Numbered from the stretch's first letter, positions 24,433-34,082 are shown. The stretch is DNA of 35,330 nucleotides from an uncultured Bacteroidota bacterium (GCA_902561795.1 CACERG010000018.1:1-35330), one strand, 5' to 3'. The notes: generated by a model from the letters alone, not told the origin. Made by a program: numbers and translations.

Positions 24433-26130
24433 TTAATATCCAGCTGCTTGACCATCTTTTCTACTTTCAGAAGCTCCATGATAAACTTTAATGAGATCAT
24501 CCCATAAAATTGCCTGGTAGCCTCCATAGATGCCTCTTGCAAATCCTACTTTGTGACCTCTATCCATTAATCCCCTGACTGTTGTATATGGAATACCAGA
24601 CTCTACCCTAATCATTCCTGTATTTATAGTTTTATTTCCAGTTGGAGTTGCTCCGCCAGTATGATCCCAACGTGGAGCATCTCCCGCCTCTTGGAGATTC
24701 ATCTTAAAATCGATTAAATTCATAATAATCTGAGTATGTCCCATTGGCTGAAAATCCCCACCCATAACTCCAAAGCTTAAAAATGGTTTTCCATCTTTTG
24801 TTACAAAAGCTGGTATGATGGTATGAAATGGTCTTTTACCTGGTTCCAAAGTATTAGCTTGTCCTCTTTTTAAACTGAATAATTCGCCTCGATCTTGCAA
24901 CATAAATCCCAACTTTGGAGGAGCCATACCAGATCCCATCCCACGATAATTGCTTTGTATAAGTGATATCATTGTGCCTTGACTGTCCGCAACTGTCATG
25001 TAAATTGTTTCTCCTGCAGATATTTTCCCAGCACTATATTTGCTAGCACGCTTGCCAATAAGCTGTCTTCTTTTATTAGCATATTCATCCGAAAGTAATT
25101 TATCAACTGGTACTTTTACAAAATCCATATCAGCGTAATATTTAGCCCTATCTTCAAATGCTAATTTTTTTGCTTCAGTAAATAAATGCAAATGTTCTGC
25201 GCCTCCAAATTCTATATTAGAAAAATCGTATCCCTCCAATATTTTAAGCATTTGTAGGGCTGCTATTCCTTGTCCGTTAGGTGGTAACTCCCAAACATCA
25301 TAACCTCTGTAGTTTATAGAAACCGGTTCCACCCATTCTGATTTGTGAGAAGCAAAATCTTTTACGGAAAGAAAACCTCCTTGCTCTTTGATAAATTTTC
25401 CTATAGTTTTAGCTATCTCACCTTTATAAAAAATATCTCTGCCCTGCTTAGCAATTTTTTCATAAGTGTTAGCTAGATAGTTGTTTTTATATATTTCACC
25501 TTCTTTGGGTAATTTTCCCCCATTTTGAGATTTATAAGTATCATTTATATTAGGAAATCCTTTTGATTCATAAAAAGGAATTGATCTGCTCATGTACCAG
25601 GCAATAAGTTCGGTTAGTGGGAAACCCTTTTTGGCATAATCAATTGCTGGAGCAAGTATTTCGCTCATAGGTTTTGAACCAAATTTTTCATGAAGCTCAA
25701 ACCAACCGTCAACGGCGCCAGGAACACTAACTGGTAGAGGCCCGTGTGAAGGAATTTTATTCATTCCTTTTTTTTCAAAATAATCGATTGATAAATTTTT
25801 TGGCGATCGCCCACTAGCATTTAAACCATATAATTTTTTTGTTTTTCCATCCCAAACTATAGCGAATAAATCTCCACCTATTCCACACCCTGTTGGCTCC
25901 ATAAGTCCTAACGCAGCGTTTGCTGCAATAGCTGCATCTATAGCGTTCCCTCCGTTTTTTAAAATATCAAGTCCAATTTGAGTTGCTAATGGATGGCTTG
26001 TAGCAACCATTCCATTCTGAGCCAAAACCACTGACCTAGTGGCAAAAGATTCCCCAGTCACCCTGTCTTGGGCAATGGTAAAATGGGTTAGAAATAGTGT
26101 AAAGATCAGAGTGTTTAAAATAGTTTTCAT
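24433..26130 (-). CDS. ggt: Gamma-glutamyltransferase family protein
   Basis: A self-processing N-terminal nucleophile hydrolase, 565 aa with a signal peptide (to about residue 20), so periplasmic. The N-terminal half has VATSHPLATQIGLDILKNGGNAIDAAIAANAALGLMEP and GIGGDLFAIV, then GLNASGRSP. The expected autocleavage threonine is T375 in GETIYMTVADSQGTMISL, followed by MGSGM. Classical GGTs have T-T-H there; the T-I-Y form and GRSP fit the shorter GGT-like/YwrD-type branch, so a glutathione substrate should not be assumed. It stands alone, divergent from the next gene. Confidence 0.9.
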   Translation of the reverse strand: MKTILNTLIFTLFLTHFTIAQDRVTGESFATRSVVLAQNGMVATSHPLATQIGLDILKNGGNAIDAAIAANAALGLMEPTGCGIGGDLFAIVWDGKTKKLYGLNASGRSPKNLSIDYFEKKGMNKIPSHGPLPVSVPGAVDGWFELHEKFGSKPMSEILAPAIDYAKKGFPLTELIAWYMSRSIPFYESKGFPNINDTYKSQNGGKLPKEGEIYKNNYLANTYEKIAKQGRDIFYKGEIAKTIGKFIKEQGGFLSVKDFASHKSEWVEPVSINYRGYDVWELPPNGQGIAALQMLKILEGYDFSNIEFGGAEHLHLFTEAKKLAFEDRAKYYADMDFVKVPVDKLLSDEYANKRRQLIGKRASKYSAGKISAGETIYMTVADSQGTMISLIQSNYRGMGSGMAPPKLGFMLQDRGELFSLKRGQANTLEPGKRPFHTIIPAFVTKDGKPFLSFGVMGGDFQPMGHTQIIMNLIDFKMNLQEAGDAPRWDHTGGATPTGNKTINTGMIRVESGIPYTTVRGLMDRGHKVGFARGIYGGYQAILWDDLIKVYHGASESRKDGQAAGY

Positions 26131-26231
26131 TTTTTTTTTTTAGTATTTCTAAAATACAAAATTGATTTAGGAATATATTGATTGTTGAGTTACATCTTTG
26201 TATATTTAAATAAACCATTTACCAATTTCTG

Positions 26232-27461
26232 ATGAAAAAATTTTACTTTTTATTACTAAGCTTATTTTATTTAGGATGTTCCTCTGAGCCAGAGCCAGAT
26301 TATATCTCAGAAGAATTGCTTCCTGGCAGTAGAACGTCAAACTCAGCAAATGATATAAGATTTGTATGTTCAGATTTAGATAATGATGATTTTTGTGATG
26401 AAGAGGATTATTGGCCACTAGATCCTGATATGAATGAGAATTTATGGGGCGTGATAAACGATTCTGAACCAAACTTCTATTTTACTTATGATATTGATGA
26501 GGCAGTTCAAGAGGCAACAATTAATTCGATGCTAGGGGCAATGGATGAATTTGGAAATTGGGGTCCAATTGAACTATGGGTTATAGGGCAAGACTATGAA
26601 GGTGTTCAAATGAAAACTAAAAATTTTTGTGACATTAGAATAAGGAGATGGCAGGGGTTTTTTGATTCATTTACCCTTCAAGCATGCATTGAATTCATGC
26701 TTTATCCACTTGAAGGAGAGAACTATTTACCAACAACTCTGGTCTCTACCGACCAAAGATTAATTAGTGATGGAGGATATTTTAATTACTACATGTCTAA
26801 ATCTATTGAAACTATTGAAAATAATTGGGCAACTGGATTTGGGAAAGGTCTAAATGGTGTAAGAGATTGGGGAATAAAGTTATTTATTTTTTCAAATCCT
26901 ATTGGTTTTCTAAGTACAGAAAATTATTATAAGGAAATGGTCAATGTTTATTACGAATACTATCATGCACTTCAGGAAGGTGCATTTATTGATGAGGAAT
27001 TGGGTGATACTTACGAGTTTGGAGACGATACTAGAAGGGGACCACATTGGTTTTATAGTGGAGCTTCCACTTTTATGGCAGATTATGCCGTTAGAAAAAG
27101 GGAATCAAATAATAATCTTGGTCCAATTAAAGACTGGTTAAAGCAACAATTTTTATTTGGAGAGTCACTTATAGAACAGAGTGGGTGTAGTGAAATTACG
27201 CTTAAGGAAATTTCACCGGAAAACTGTTTTAATCTTAAATTTTATTGGGGTGAACCTGCAGTTGCTTATCTATTATCTACTATTTCAAATCCAAATGCTT
27301 TAAATGAGGTTTTTTATCCAAATTTGTATCAACTAGGTTTTAAAGATGCTTTTGAATTAACATTTAATAAGACACTTGAGGAATTTTACACAGAATGGGA
27401 TTCCATTATGTTAAAAACTATAGATGAGAGAATCAATTTGATTAATTCATTTGGATTATAG
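26232..27461 (+). CDS. Lipoprotein resembling a gluzincin metallopeptidase, motif degenerate
   Basis: A 409-aa lipoprotein (YLGC, C16). A calcium-type Asp-rich stretch (DLDNDDFCDEEDYWPLDPD) follows the signal. At 241-248 comes YEYYHALQ and at 270-287 GPHWFYSGASTFMADYA. In peptidase_MA-like and other gluzincin proteins these blocks read HEYxHxxQ and GPxWxxEGxAEYxA. Here the first zinc His is Tyr (Y241) and the second-block Glu is Ser/Gly/Ala, while H245 and E242 remain. It is therefore probably an inactive relative with a binding role. The fold assignment is inference from these two motifs. Homologues may be common in marine Flavobacteriia, but I cannot check. Confidence 0.6.
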   Translation: MKKFYFLLLSLFYLGCSSEPEPDYISEELLPGSRTSNSANDIRFVCSDLDNDDFCDEEDYWPLDPDMNENLWGVINDSEPNFYFTYDIDEAVQEATINSMLGAMDEFGNWGPIELWVIGQDYEGVQMKTKNFCDIRIRRWQGFFDSFTLQACIEFMLYPLEGENYLPTTLVSTDQRLISDGGYFNYYMSKSIETIENNWATGFGKGLNGVRDWGIKLFIFSNPIGFLSTENYYKEMVNVYYEYYHALQEGAFIDEELGDTYEFGDDTRRGPHWFYSGASTFMADYAVRKRESNNNLGPIKDWLKQQFLFGESLIEQSGCSEITLKEISPENCFNLKFYWGEPAVAYLLSTISNPNALNEVFYPNLYQLGFKDAFELTFNKTLEEFYTEWDSIMLKTIDERINLINSFGL

Positions 27462-27559
27462 TTTAAAAAAAGAAATTTAAATTCTGAAAAGTGTGGGAAT
27501 TAATAAAGAATTTATTTCCCCTAATTTAATCTAAAACCATTGTTTTAATATATTTAAGC

Positions 27560-29350
27560 ATGTTTAGGCTTATACTAATTTTATTTTCGCTATTATCTAT
27601 TATTTTTTGTGAATCTAATAGCAATTCCTATTCTTATCCAAACGTTATCTTAATTCTTACTGATGACCAAGGGTGGGGTGATTTAAGTTCAAATGGTAAC
27701 AGAGATATAAATACTCCAAATATTGATAAAATTGCCAGTAGTGGAGTAAAGTTTGATCGCTTTTTTGTAAGCCCTGTATGTTCCCCTACGAGAGCTGAGA
27801 TTTTAACAGGAAGACACCACGTTAGAACTGGAGTATATGATGTTTCACGTGGGGGTGAAAGAATGGACTTAGATGAAGAAACAATTGCTGATATTTTCAA
27901 AGCTTCTGGTTACAAAACTGCTGCATTTGGAAAATGGCACAATGGAATGCAAGCCCCTTACCATCCAAATACAAGAGGTTTTGATGAATTTTATGGATTT
28001 TGTTCTGGCCATTGGGGAAATTACTTTAATCCAGTCTTGGAAAAAAATGGTAAAATAGTCAAAGGAAAAGGGTTTATCACTGATGATTTAACCAATCAAG
28101 GTATAGAATTCATTAAAAAAAATGCCAATAACCCATTTTTCCTTTTTATGCCCTACAATACTCCACATAGCCCAATGCAAGTGCCAGAAAAGTATTGGAA
28201 TAAATTCAAAAACAAAGCCCTAATACAAAAAGGAAAAGTGGAGATAAATTCAAATGATAAAGAATCCGGAATAAATAATATAGGTGATACTCATACAAAA
28301 GCCGCACTAGCAATGTGTGAAAATATAGATTGGAACGTTGGAAGATTAGTTAATACTTTAGAATCTTTAGATATAGATGAAAACACAATTATCATTTATT
28401 TATCAGATAATGGTCCTAATGGTAATAGGTGGAATGATAAAATGAAGGGAATTAAGGGCTCTACTGACGAGGGTGGTGTTAGATCACCAATGATAATTAG
28501 TTGGAAAGATAATATTCCAAAAGGCAAAAAAGTAAAAAAAATAGCTTCAGGTATTGATTTATTACCAACGTTGATCTCATTATCAGGTATAAAGGCAAAA
28601 CCTAAAAATGAGTTAGATGGAAAGGACTTAAAAGAATTGATTTTGAAAAATAATATCAATTGGCCTGATAGATATATTTACAATTATTGGAGGGGAAGAC
28701 TAAGTGTTAGAAGTCAAAATTTTAGACTTGATAATCAAAATAATCTTTATGATATGAATAATGATCCAAGCCAGTTGAAAAATGTTTCTTCAAATTATAT
28801 TGAAATATTTGAGGCTATGCAAAAAGCTAAATCAAAATGGCAAAAAGAAGTATTAATTGATTTGAAAAATAATGATAAAAGAGCATTTATAATTGGACAT
28901 CCCAGTTTGGAATATACTCAAATACCTGCTAGAGATGCTACTGCTAGTGGTTCAATTAAAAGATCCAATTACTATCCTAACTGTAGTTATATGACAAATT
29001 GGATTAATACTGAAGATAGTATAAAGTGGGAAGCTGAAGTATCTGAAGCAGGTAAATTCGAAGTTGTAATTTACTATACATGTGCAAAAGATGCAATTGG
29101 TTCTGAAATAGAGTTGAGTTTCGAAGACTCAAAGATTTCAAAAAAAATAACCAAATATTATGATCCGAATGAGTACGGAATGGAGAATGATAGGGTAGAA
29201 AGAATTGAATCCTATGTAAAAGATTTTATTCCATTGAATATGGGTACTTTTGATTTGAAAAAAGGAAAAGGAACTCTTAAGTTAAAAGCATTAAAGAAAA
29301 CTGGAAAAGAGGTTTTAGATTTTAGATTACTAATGCTAAATAGACTTTAA
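27560..29350 (+). CDS. Sulfatase lipoprotein with extra C-terminal domain
   Basis: A 596-aa arylsulfatase-type S1 sulfatase, probably a lipoprotein (SIIFC, C17). It has a metal-binding DD at 35-36 (LTDDQGWGD) and the formylglycine motif CSPTR with C74, then ILTGRHHVRTG, TAAFGKWHNG, MPYNTPHSPMQVPEKYW, LSDNGPNGNRW and DEGGVRSPMI. The catalytic core ends at about residue 440. The last ~140 residues (ARDATASGSI ... WINTEDSIKWEAEVSEAGKFEVVIYYTC ... GTFDLKKGKGTLKLKA) look like a beta-sandwich carbohydrate-binding-type module. The desulfated substrate is unknown. Confidence 0.92.
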   Translation: MFRLILILFSLLSIIFCESNSNSYSYPNVILILTDDQGWGDLSSNGNRDINTPNIDKIASSGVKFDRFFVSPVCSPTRAEILTGRHHVRTGVYDVSRGGERMDLDEETIADIFKASGYKTAAFGKWHNGMQAPYHPNTRGFDEFYGFCSGHWGNYFNPVLEKNGKIVKGKGFITDDLTNQGIEFIKKNANNPFFLFMPYNTPHSPMQVPEKYWNKFKNKALIQKGKVEINSNDKESGINNIGDTHTKAALAMCENIDWNVGRLVNTLESLDIDENTIIIYLSDNGPNGNRWNDKMKGIKGSTDEGGVRSPMIISWKDNIPKGKKVKKIASGIDLLPTLISLSGIKAKPKNELDGKDLKELILKNNINWPDRYIYNYWRGRLSVRSQNFRLDNQNNLYDMNNDPSQLKNVSSNYIEIFEAMQKAKSKWQKEVLIDLKNNDKRAFIIGHPSLEYTQIPARDATASGSIKRSNYYPNCSYMTNWINTEDSIKWEAEVSEAGKFEVVIYYTCAKDAIGSEIELSFEDSKISKKITKYYDPNEYGMENDRVERIESYVKDFIPLNMGTFDLKKGKGTLKLKALKKTGKEVLDFRLLMLNRL

Positions 29351-29400
29351 ATCAACCTCAAGATAATCTAACTAGACCTAGAAAATTATTAAAAAATAAT

Positions 29401-29408
29401 TAATTTTG
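29401..29408 (+). promoter_or_regulatory. Candidate -7 promoter element for the G3E GTPase gene
   Basis: TAATTTTG fits TAnnTTTG, 22 bp before the ATG at 29431. No zinc-regulator operator that I can recognise lies beside it. Confidence 0.3.
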
Positions 29409-29430
29409 GCGCTTCAAATATAAGTTTAAG

Positions 29431-30651
29431 ATGGAAATTAAAAAGTTACCCGTTACAGTTTTAAGTGGATTTTTAGGATCAGGAAAAACTACTCTTTTAA
29501 ATCATATTTTACATAATAAAGAAGGATTAAAAGTTGCCGTTATTGTTAATGACATGAGCGAAGTAAATGTTGATGCAAATTTAGTTAAGAGTGAAAATAC
29601 ACTATCACGCACCGAAGAAAAATTAGTTGAGATGAGTAATGGCTGTATATGTTGCACATTACGTGAAGACCTAATGATTGAGGTGGAAAGATTAGCAAAT
29701 GAAAATAGGTTTGATTATTTACTTATCGAAAGTACTGGTATTAGTGAACCTATACCAGTTGCCCAAACATTCTCATTTATTAGTGAAGAAAATGGGATTG
29801 ATTTATCAAGATTTAGTTATGTAGATACAATGGTGACAGTGGTTGACTCATTCAATTTCTTTAAAGACTTTGGAAGTCCTGAAACTCTTTCAGACAGAAA
29901 TTTAACGAATATAGAGGGTGATCACAGAACTATAGTTAATCTATTGACAGATCAAATTGAGTTTGCTAATGTTATTATTTTAAATAAATCAGATTTAGTA
30001 ACAAAAGACGAAATATCAATTTTAAATACGATCATAAAAAAACTTAACCCATCAGCCAAAATAATTGGTTCAACTTTTAGTAAAATAGATATCAATGAAA
30101 TAATTAACACCGGACAATTTAATTTCGAAGAAGCCGAACAGAGTGCAGGCTGGTTAGAGGAACTAAGCAAAGATGAGCATAAGCCTGAAACTGAAGAATA
30201 TGGTATCTCTTCTTTTGTTTTTCGAGACAAAAGACCTTTTGATCCAGAAAAATTTTGGTATTACATTCAAAAGGGATTTCCCCTTTCAGTTATCAGAAGT
30301 AAAGGATTATTTTGGTTAGCATCAAGGCCAAAACAGGCCCTAATCTGGGGGCAAGCGGGAGGCTCATTAAAAGCTGACAGTGCAGGTGTGTGGTGGAGCA
30401 GTATGCCCTTCAAGAATAGAATTCAACAAATTGCTTTTATTGAAAATCAAGATGAAATCGAAAAGAATTGGGATAAAACATATGGTGATAGAAAAAATGA
30501 AATAGTTTTCATTGGTCAAAATATGAACGAAGACTTAATTCGTTCACATCTAGAAAGTTGTTTATTAAGCGAAAGTGATCTGAAAAATTTAGATACAGAA
30601 AATGGTTACGAAGACGTTTGGCCAGTTGAAAGGGCTATTCCAGTAGAATAA
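29431..30651 (+). CDS. G3E GTPase of the CobW/ZigA (COG0523) family
   Basis: A metal-insertion GTPase; this branch (YciC/ZigA) delivers zinc to client enzymes. It is 406 aa. The Walker A motif is GFLGSGKTT at 13-21, the metal motif GCICC has C72, C74 and C75, [15 protein letters not shown] follows, and NKSD is G4. The C-terminal CobW_C domain has [26 protein letters not shown] and WWSSMP, ending [12 protein letters not shown]. The EPIPVAQTF and VIRSKGxFWLASRP strings are typical of the ZigA subgroup. Whether it is zinc-repressed cannot be seen from the upstream DNA. Confidence 0.9.
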   Translation: MEIKKLPVTVLSGFLGSGKTTLLNHILHNKEGLKVAVIVNDMSEVNVDANLVKSENTLSRTEEKLVEMSNGCICCTLREDLMIEVERLANENRFDYLLIESTGISEPIPVAQTFSFISEENGIDLSRFSYVDTMVTVVDSFNFFKDFGSPETLSDRNLTNIEGDHRTIVNLLTDQIEFANVIILNKSDLVTKDEISILNTIIKKLNPSAKIIGSTFSKIDINEIINTGQFNFEEAEQSAGWLEELSKDEHKPETEEYGISSFVFRDKRPFDPEKFWYYIQKGFPLSVIRSKGLFWLASRPKQALIWGQAGGSLKADSAGVWWSSMPFKNRIQQIAFIENQDEIEKNWDKTYGDRKNEIVFIGQNMNEDLIRSHLESCLLSESDLKNLDTENGYEDVWPVERAIPVE

Positions 30652-30665
30652 TTATCTTTTAATAT

Positions 30666-31661
30666 CTAGTTGCAACTTGTTGAAAACCCTTGCCCTTCGT
30701 CATATGTCCAAGTTGAAACAAAATTATCAAGTTGATTTTGTGAAACTTGAATACAATTAAGAAGATTTGTATTGGGTGCCTCAACAAATTCAAGCAGGGA
30801 GAGTTGCGAAACATCAAGGCTCGATAAATTAGTGTTTCCGATAAAAAGACTTTTCAAAAGAGTTAAATCTTCAAGGTTCTTAATTTCTGTTAGTGGATTA
30901 CTTTTAAGTACTAAGTAATTTAATCTTGGAGTTGATTCTAAATCGTATGAGGAAAAATAATTTTCTCCTAACCTTAAAATTTTAAGGTATGGGCTGTCTG
31001 ACAGATCAATTGTTTCTAATTGATTTCCAATTAATTGTAATTCTTCTAGAAATTCTAAATTTTTTAAATTGATTTCTATCAATTTATTGTTAGCAATCCA
31101 GACATATTCTAATTTAGTATTTTTTGATAAATCTACCCTTCTTAAAGATTGTCTATCGACGGTTAATTTCCTTAGATTAGTAAAATTTTCAATTCCTGAC
31201 AAATCATCCAAAAAGCCGATTGTACTACCGCCTGTTGGATCTGATAAATCTAGCTCCCTCACTGATTCTACTCCTGATTTTAAAATTTGGTTATCTCCAA
31301 CAGTAGAAAGTCCATCTATTGAATTGTATAATTCGGCAAACTCAGCTGAAACTGTAAATGCTTCGCCAAAGTTAGCTGTTAGGGTAAGATTTGAATTAAC
31401 ATTCAACTCTTTCGGGTTGTCAATTGTGCCGTCAGACCAATTAATAAATGCATACCCTGAGTTTGGTGTTGCCGTAACTGTTAGCGTTGAACCCGAATCA
31501 AACGAGCCACCCGAATTATCTACTGTGCCTCCACTAGCTGCTGAGATTTCAACTGAGTAGGTCACTGAATCTGTAGTGGAAGACGATTCGTCGTCTGAGC
31601 TTTCACTGCAGGATATAAATATTATTATAAATAAAAGTGGAACTAAATTCTTTGTTTTCAT
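30666..31661 (-). CDS. Surface lipoprotein with InlB-type module and leucine-rich repeats
   Basis: A 331-aa lipoprotein (FISC, C18) with an Asp/Ser linker. An InlB B-repeat-type module occupies about 35-97 (SGGTVDNSGGSFDSG ... GYAFINWSDG), and leucine-rich repeats run over about 125-305 (NLRKLTVDRQSLRRVDLSKNTKL, LEELQLIGNQLETIDLSDSP and so on). It ends in the usual Bacteroidota pattern LNCIQVSQNQLDN. BspA/internalin-type LRR proteins bind host or particle surfaces; the ligand here is unknown. The N-terminal module is closely similar to that of the lipoprotein at 8719-10608, on a different C-terminal body. It is convergent with the G3E GTPase gene. Confidence 0.88.
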   Translation of the reverse strand: MKTKNLVPLLFIIIFISCSESSDDESSSTTDSVTYSVEISAASGGTVDNSGGSFDSGSTLTVTATPNSGYAFINWSDGTIDNPKELNVNSNLTLTANFGEAFTVSAEFAELYNSIDGLSTVGDNQILKSGVESVRELDLSDPTGGSTIGFLDDLSGIENFTNLRKLTVDRQSLRRVDLSKNTKLEYVWIANNKLIEINLKNLEFLEELQLIGNQLETIDLSDSPYLKILRLGENYFSSYDLESTPRLNYLVLKSNPLTEIKNLEDLTLLKSLFIGNTNLSSLDVSQLSLLEFVEAPNTNLLNCIQVSQNQLDNFVSTWTYDEGQGFSTSCN

Positions 31662-31730
31662 AGTTGGTCAAATTTAATTTCTAAATATAAATAAAGTGAA
31701 ATTTTAATAACTTAAATTTCTCAGAGAGTT

Positions 31731-32864
31731 TTATAAAAATGATTTGAAAAAATAGATAAAGCTATTTTTTTTTTCTTCTAATAAGTTTGCCTTTCTATCT
31801 TCTATTGGTTTAGAGCTCATCCACATTATTAAAAATCCAACCACAATCATGATAAGCGATAACATAAATAAGGACGAAGTATTAACTAACTTCTCACTAT
31901 TTGATAAAAATAACAGTATGAAAATTGTAGAAAAGGGTAATGAATAAGCTAAGAAATTGAGTCCAAATTGTATGTCGAAAGTTCTTTCTTTAAATTTTGC
32001 ATTTTTCTCAATCTTGTCTACGAGTGTCATGTGTGCAAAGGGCCAGAAACTTACAGAACTTAATGATAGTATAACATAAAAAGTTGAATCATCAATACCA
32101 CCAAAATCCGTAAAAGTACCAATCAATCCAATCAAAAATAAACTTATTCCTGCCCTAATAAAAAGTAGAGGTATAATTTCTCTTAAGGCCTGTTTTGCAA
32201 AAATTATTGACAATCCTACAAAAATTAAAACAAGTGGGGTCAAAGTGTCTTTAAGCCGTGAAATAAAATCTGTAATAATGGCTGGAATATCATTTACATT
32301 AAATCCGAAAGAGAGCATCAAAATTGAAATTACTAAAACGGCATTTATAGGTTCTAAGAAAATATTTTTTAAAATAGATTTAATAGAGATTTTATTTTTT
32401 TTCTTTTTTATTCCTTGTGTAATCCTGTGTAAATGAAATGATAATCCCAACAGGAATACAAGTACAAATAATTTATTACCAAAATCTAAAAATGATGCTT
32501 TTACGAGGTACTCACTACCAAGAAACTCTTCAATTATAGGGAAACACGAAATACCTGGTGCGAACGATGGTAGTAGAAGTAATAATGTTCTGCTTTTTTT
32601 ATAATCATTGTGAAGGCCAGTTAACTTTAAAACAAAAGGGCTTAATAGTAAAATAAAAAAATTAAAAAGTATCCCAATTATAGGAAGTATTATGAAATCA
32701 GGATTAAGCTGAATGCTAATAAACGATATAAAGATTGTTGCTGGTAGTGATATATTTAGAATAAAACTTTTTATGCCAAATCTTTCAGACTTCCCATCAA
32801 ACTTCTTTTTTAAGACAACGCCTAAAATAATTAGAAGAAAAAAGACAATAATCTTTGAATACAT
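31731..32864 (-). CDS. AEC-family permease (auxin-efflux-carrier type)
   Basis: A 377-aa polytopic inner-membrane protein with about ten hydrophobic helices. It has ILNISLPATIFISF near the N-terminus, PGISCFPIIEEFLGSEYL in the first half and LTPLVLIFVGLSIIFAK in the second. The SLPATIF and 'LTPLxLIxxGxS' features point to the AEC family, which in bacteria exports organic acids or amino acids. The substrate is undetermined. It shares orientation and a 25-bp gap with the upstream aminotransferase-like gene, so co-transcription is likely. Confidence 0.8.
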   Translation of the reverse strand: MYSKIIVFFLLIILGVVLKKKFDGKSERFGIKSFILNISLPATIFISFISIQLNPDFIILPIIGILFNFFILLLSPFVLKLTGLHNDYKKSRTLLLLLPSFAPGISCFPIIEEFLGSEYLVKASFLDFGNKLFVLVFLLGLSFHLHRITQGIKKKKNKISIKSILKNIFLEPINAVLVISILMLSFGFNVNDIPAIITDFISRLKDTLTPLVLIFVGLSIIFAKQALREIIPLLFIRAGISLFLIGLIGTFTDFGGIDDSTFYVILSLSSVSFWPFAHMTLVDKIEKNAKFKERTFDIQFGLNFLAYSLPFSTIFILLFLSNSEKLVNTSSLFMLSLIMIVVGFLIMWMSSKPIEDRKANLLEEKKNSFIYFFKSFL

Positions 32865-32888
32865 CTATCTACAGTCAGTAAGGTTTAT

Positions 32889-34082
32889 TTAAGCTATTGC
32901 TTGATCAAAGGCTTCAAAAAAGATATCCATACTATTTTTGCTTCCTATTGAAACTCTACACCAATTTTTGTTCCAAAAATTAAATACTTTAACAGTAACC
33001 ATTTTAGAATAAATTTCTGTTAGGAATTTATTAGGATCAACCTTTTTGGGAAGTTCAAAGATTAAAAAATTAGTTTCAGAAGGCATTGGTTTAAAACCTC
33101 TAGACTCTAATTTTTTACTAGTATAAATTCTATTACTTATAATTTTATTTTTACTCGCTTTCAGAAAGTTAAAATCGTCTAAACTTGACATGGCTGCATT
33201 AATTGTTGGCCCTGTGATACCCATACCGCCTCTCGTTATATTATTTATTTTTTCAATTCTTTCTGGTCTTGCAATCATATAACCCATTCTAAGACCTGCC
33301 ATACCATGAATTTTTGAAAATGTGCGTGTTATAATTATATCTTTACCTTGAGACACCAACTCTGCCATAGAGTTTGAAAGTCCCCCATGTGACAATTCTA
33401 TGTAGGCTTCGTCGACAAAAACAGGAATCTTTTCAGATACTTCAGAACAAAATTTTAAAAGTTTTTTTGAATCTGTTATTGTCGCAGTTGGATTGTTCGG
33501 ATTTGTAATGTAAACGAGTTTTGTATTTGAGTCGATTGCATTTCTCATACCATCAAGATCATGTTCAAAATTGTCATTTAATTTAATAGCTCTCCAATTT
33601 CCACCCATAGAACCAACAACATTTACTAAGGACATATAGCAAGGGTCTGCAGTTACAACGTTACCTTCACCTTCCTGAAAAATTGAAATTGCAGTTTTTT
33701 CTAAAAGGTCAGAAGACCCTGGTCCAGTCATAATTTGATCAGTATTTACACTTTCTTTCTTCGCAATTTTATTTACAAAATCATTTAATAAATCCCAGGA
33801 ATAATAGTTGCCAGATCTAGCATTCTTGACAAAAGAGTTTAGAGCTTTTCCACTGGGGCCAAATGGGTTTTCGTTCCAATGAAGTCTTGCTTTAAGACTC
33901 GTAAGTTTTGGCATTTTTGGTGGTGTGTATTCACTTATGCTAGGGCTTTGAAAAATAAATTTGTTGTTGTTTAGGTTTGCATTATTGACTGAATTACTCC
34001 ACAACTTTTCAAAATTAGCGAAAGTACCTAAAGTGAATAAACCACCTGCTCTCAATGCGTCTCTTCTGTTCAATTTTTTCAT
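32889..34082 (-). CDS. Tat-exported histidinol-phosphate aminotransferase-like enzyme
   Basis: A 397-aa PLP-dependent fold-type I aminotransferase, class I/II, HisC-like. The N-terminus NRRDALRAGGLFTLGTFA is a twin-arginine export signal, unusual for a biosynthetic HisC. Catalytic parts: ARLHWNENPFGPS, MTGPGSSDLLEKT, TNPNNPT at 193-199, FVDEAY at 222-227, and the PLP lysine K257 in TFSKIHGMAGLRMGY. The last blocks ETNFLIFELP and WCRVSIGS fit the family. Exported HisC-like enzymes probably act on an envelope or extracellular substrate, not histidine synthesis. The AEC permease gene lies downstream. Confidence 0.88.
   Translation of the reverse strand: MKKLNRRDALRAGGLFTLGTFANFEKLWSNSVNNANLNNNKFIFQSPSISEYTPPKMPKLTSLKARLHWNENPFGPSGKALNSFVKNARSGNYYSWDLLNDFVNKIAKKESVNTDQIMTGPGSSDLLEKTAISIFQEGEGNVVTADPCYMSLVNVVGSMGGNWRAIKLNDNFEHDLDGMRNAIDSNTKLVYITNPNNPTATITDSKKLLKFCSEVSEKIPVFVDEAYIELSHGGLSNSMAELVSQGKDIIITRTFSKIHGMAGLRMGYMIARPERIEKINNITRGGMGITGPTINAAMSSLDDFNFLKASKNKIISNRIYTSKKLESRGFKPMPSETNFLIFELPKKVDPNKFLTEIYSKMVTVKVFNFWNKNWCRVSIGSKNSMDIFFEAFDQAIA

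Noticed and set aside
24267-24542. 91-codon minus-strand frame at the end of ggt
   Set aside because: It overlaps the ggt coding region in another frame and crosses the bidirectional terminator; the composition is not protein-like.
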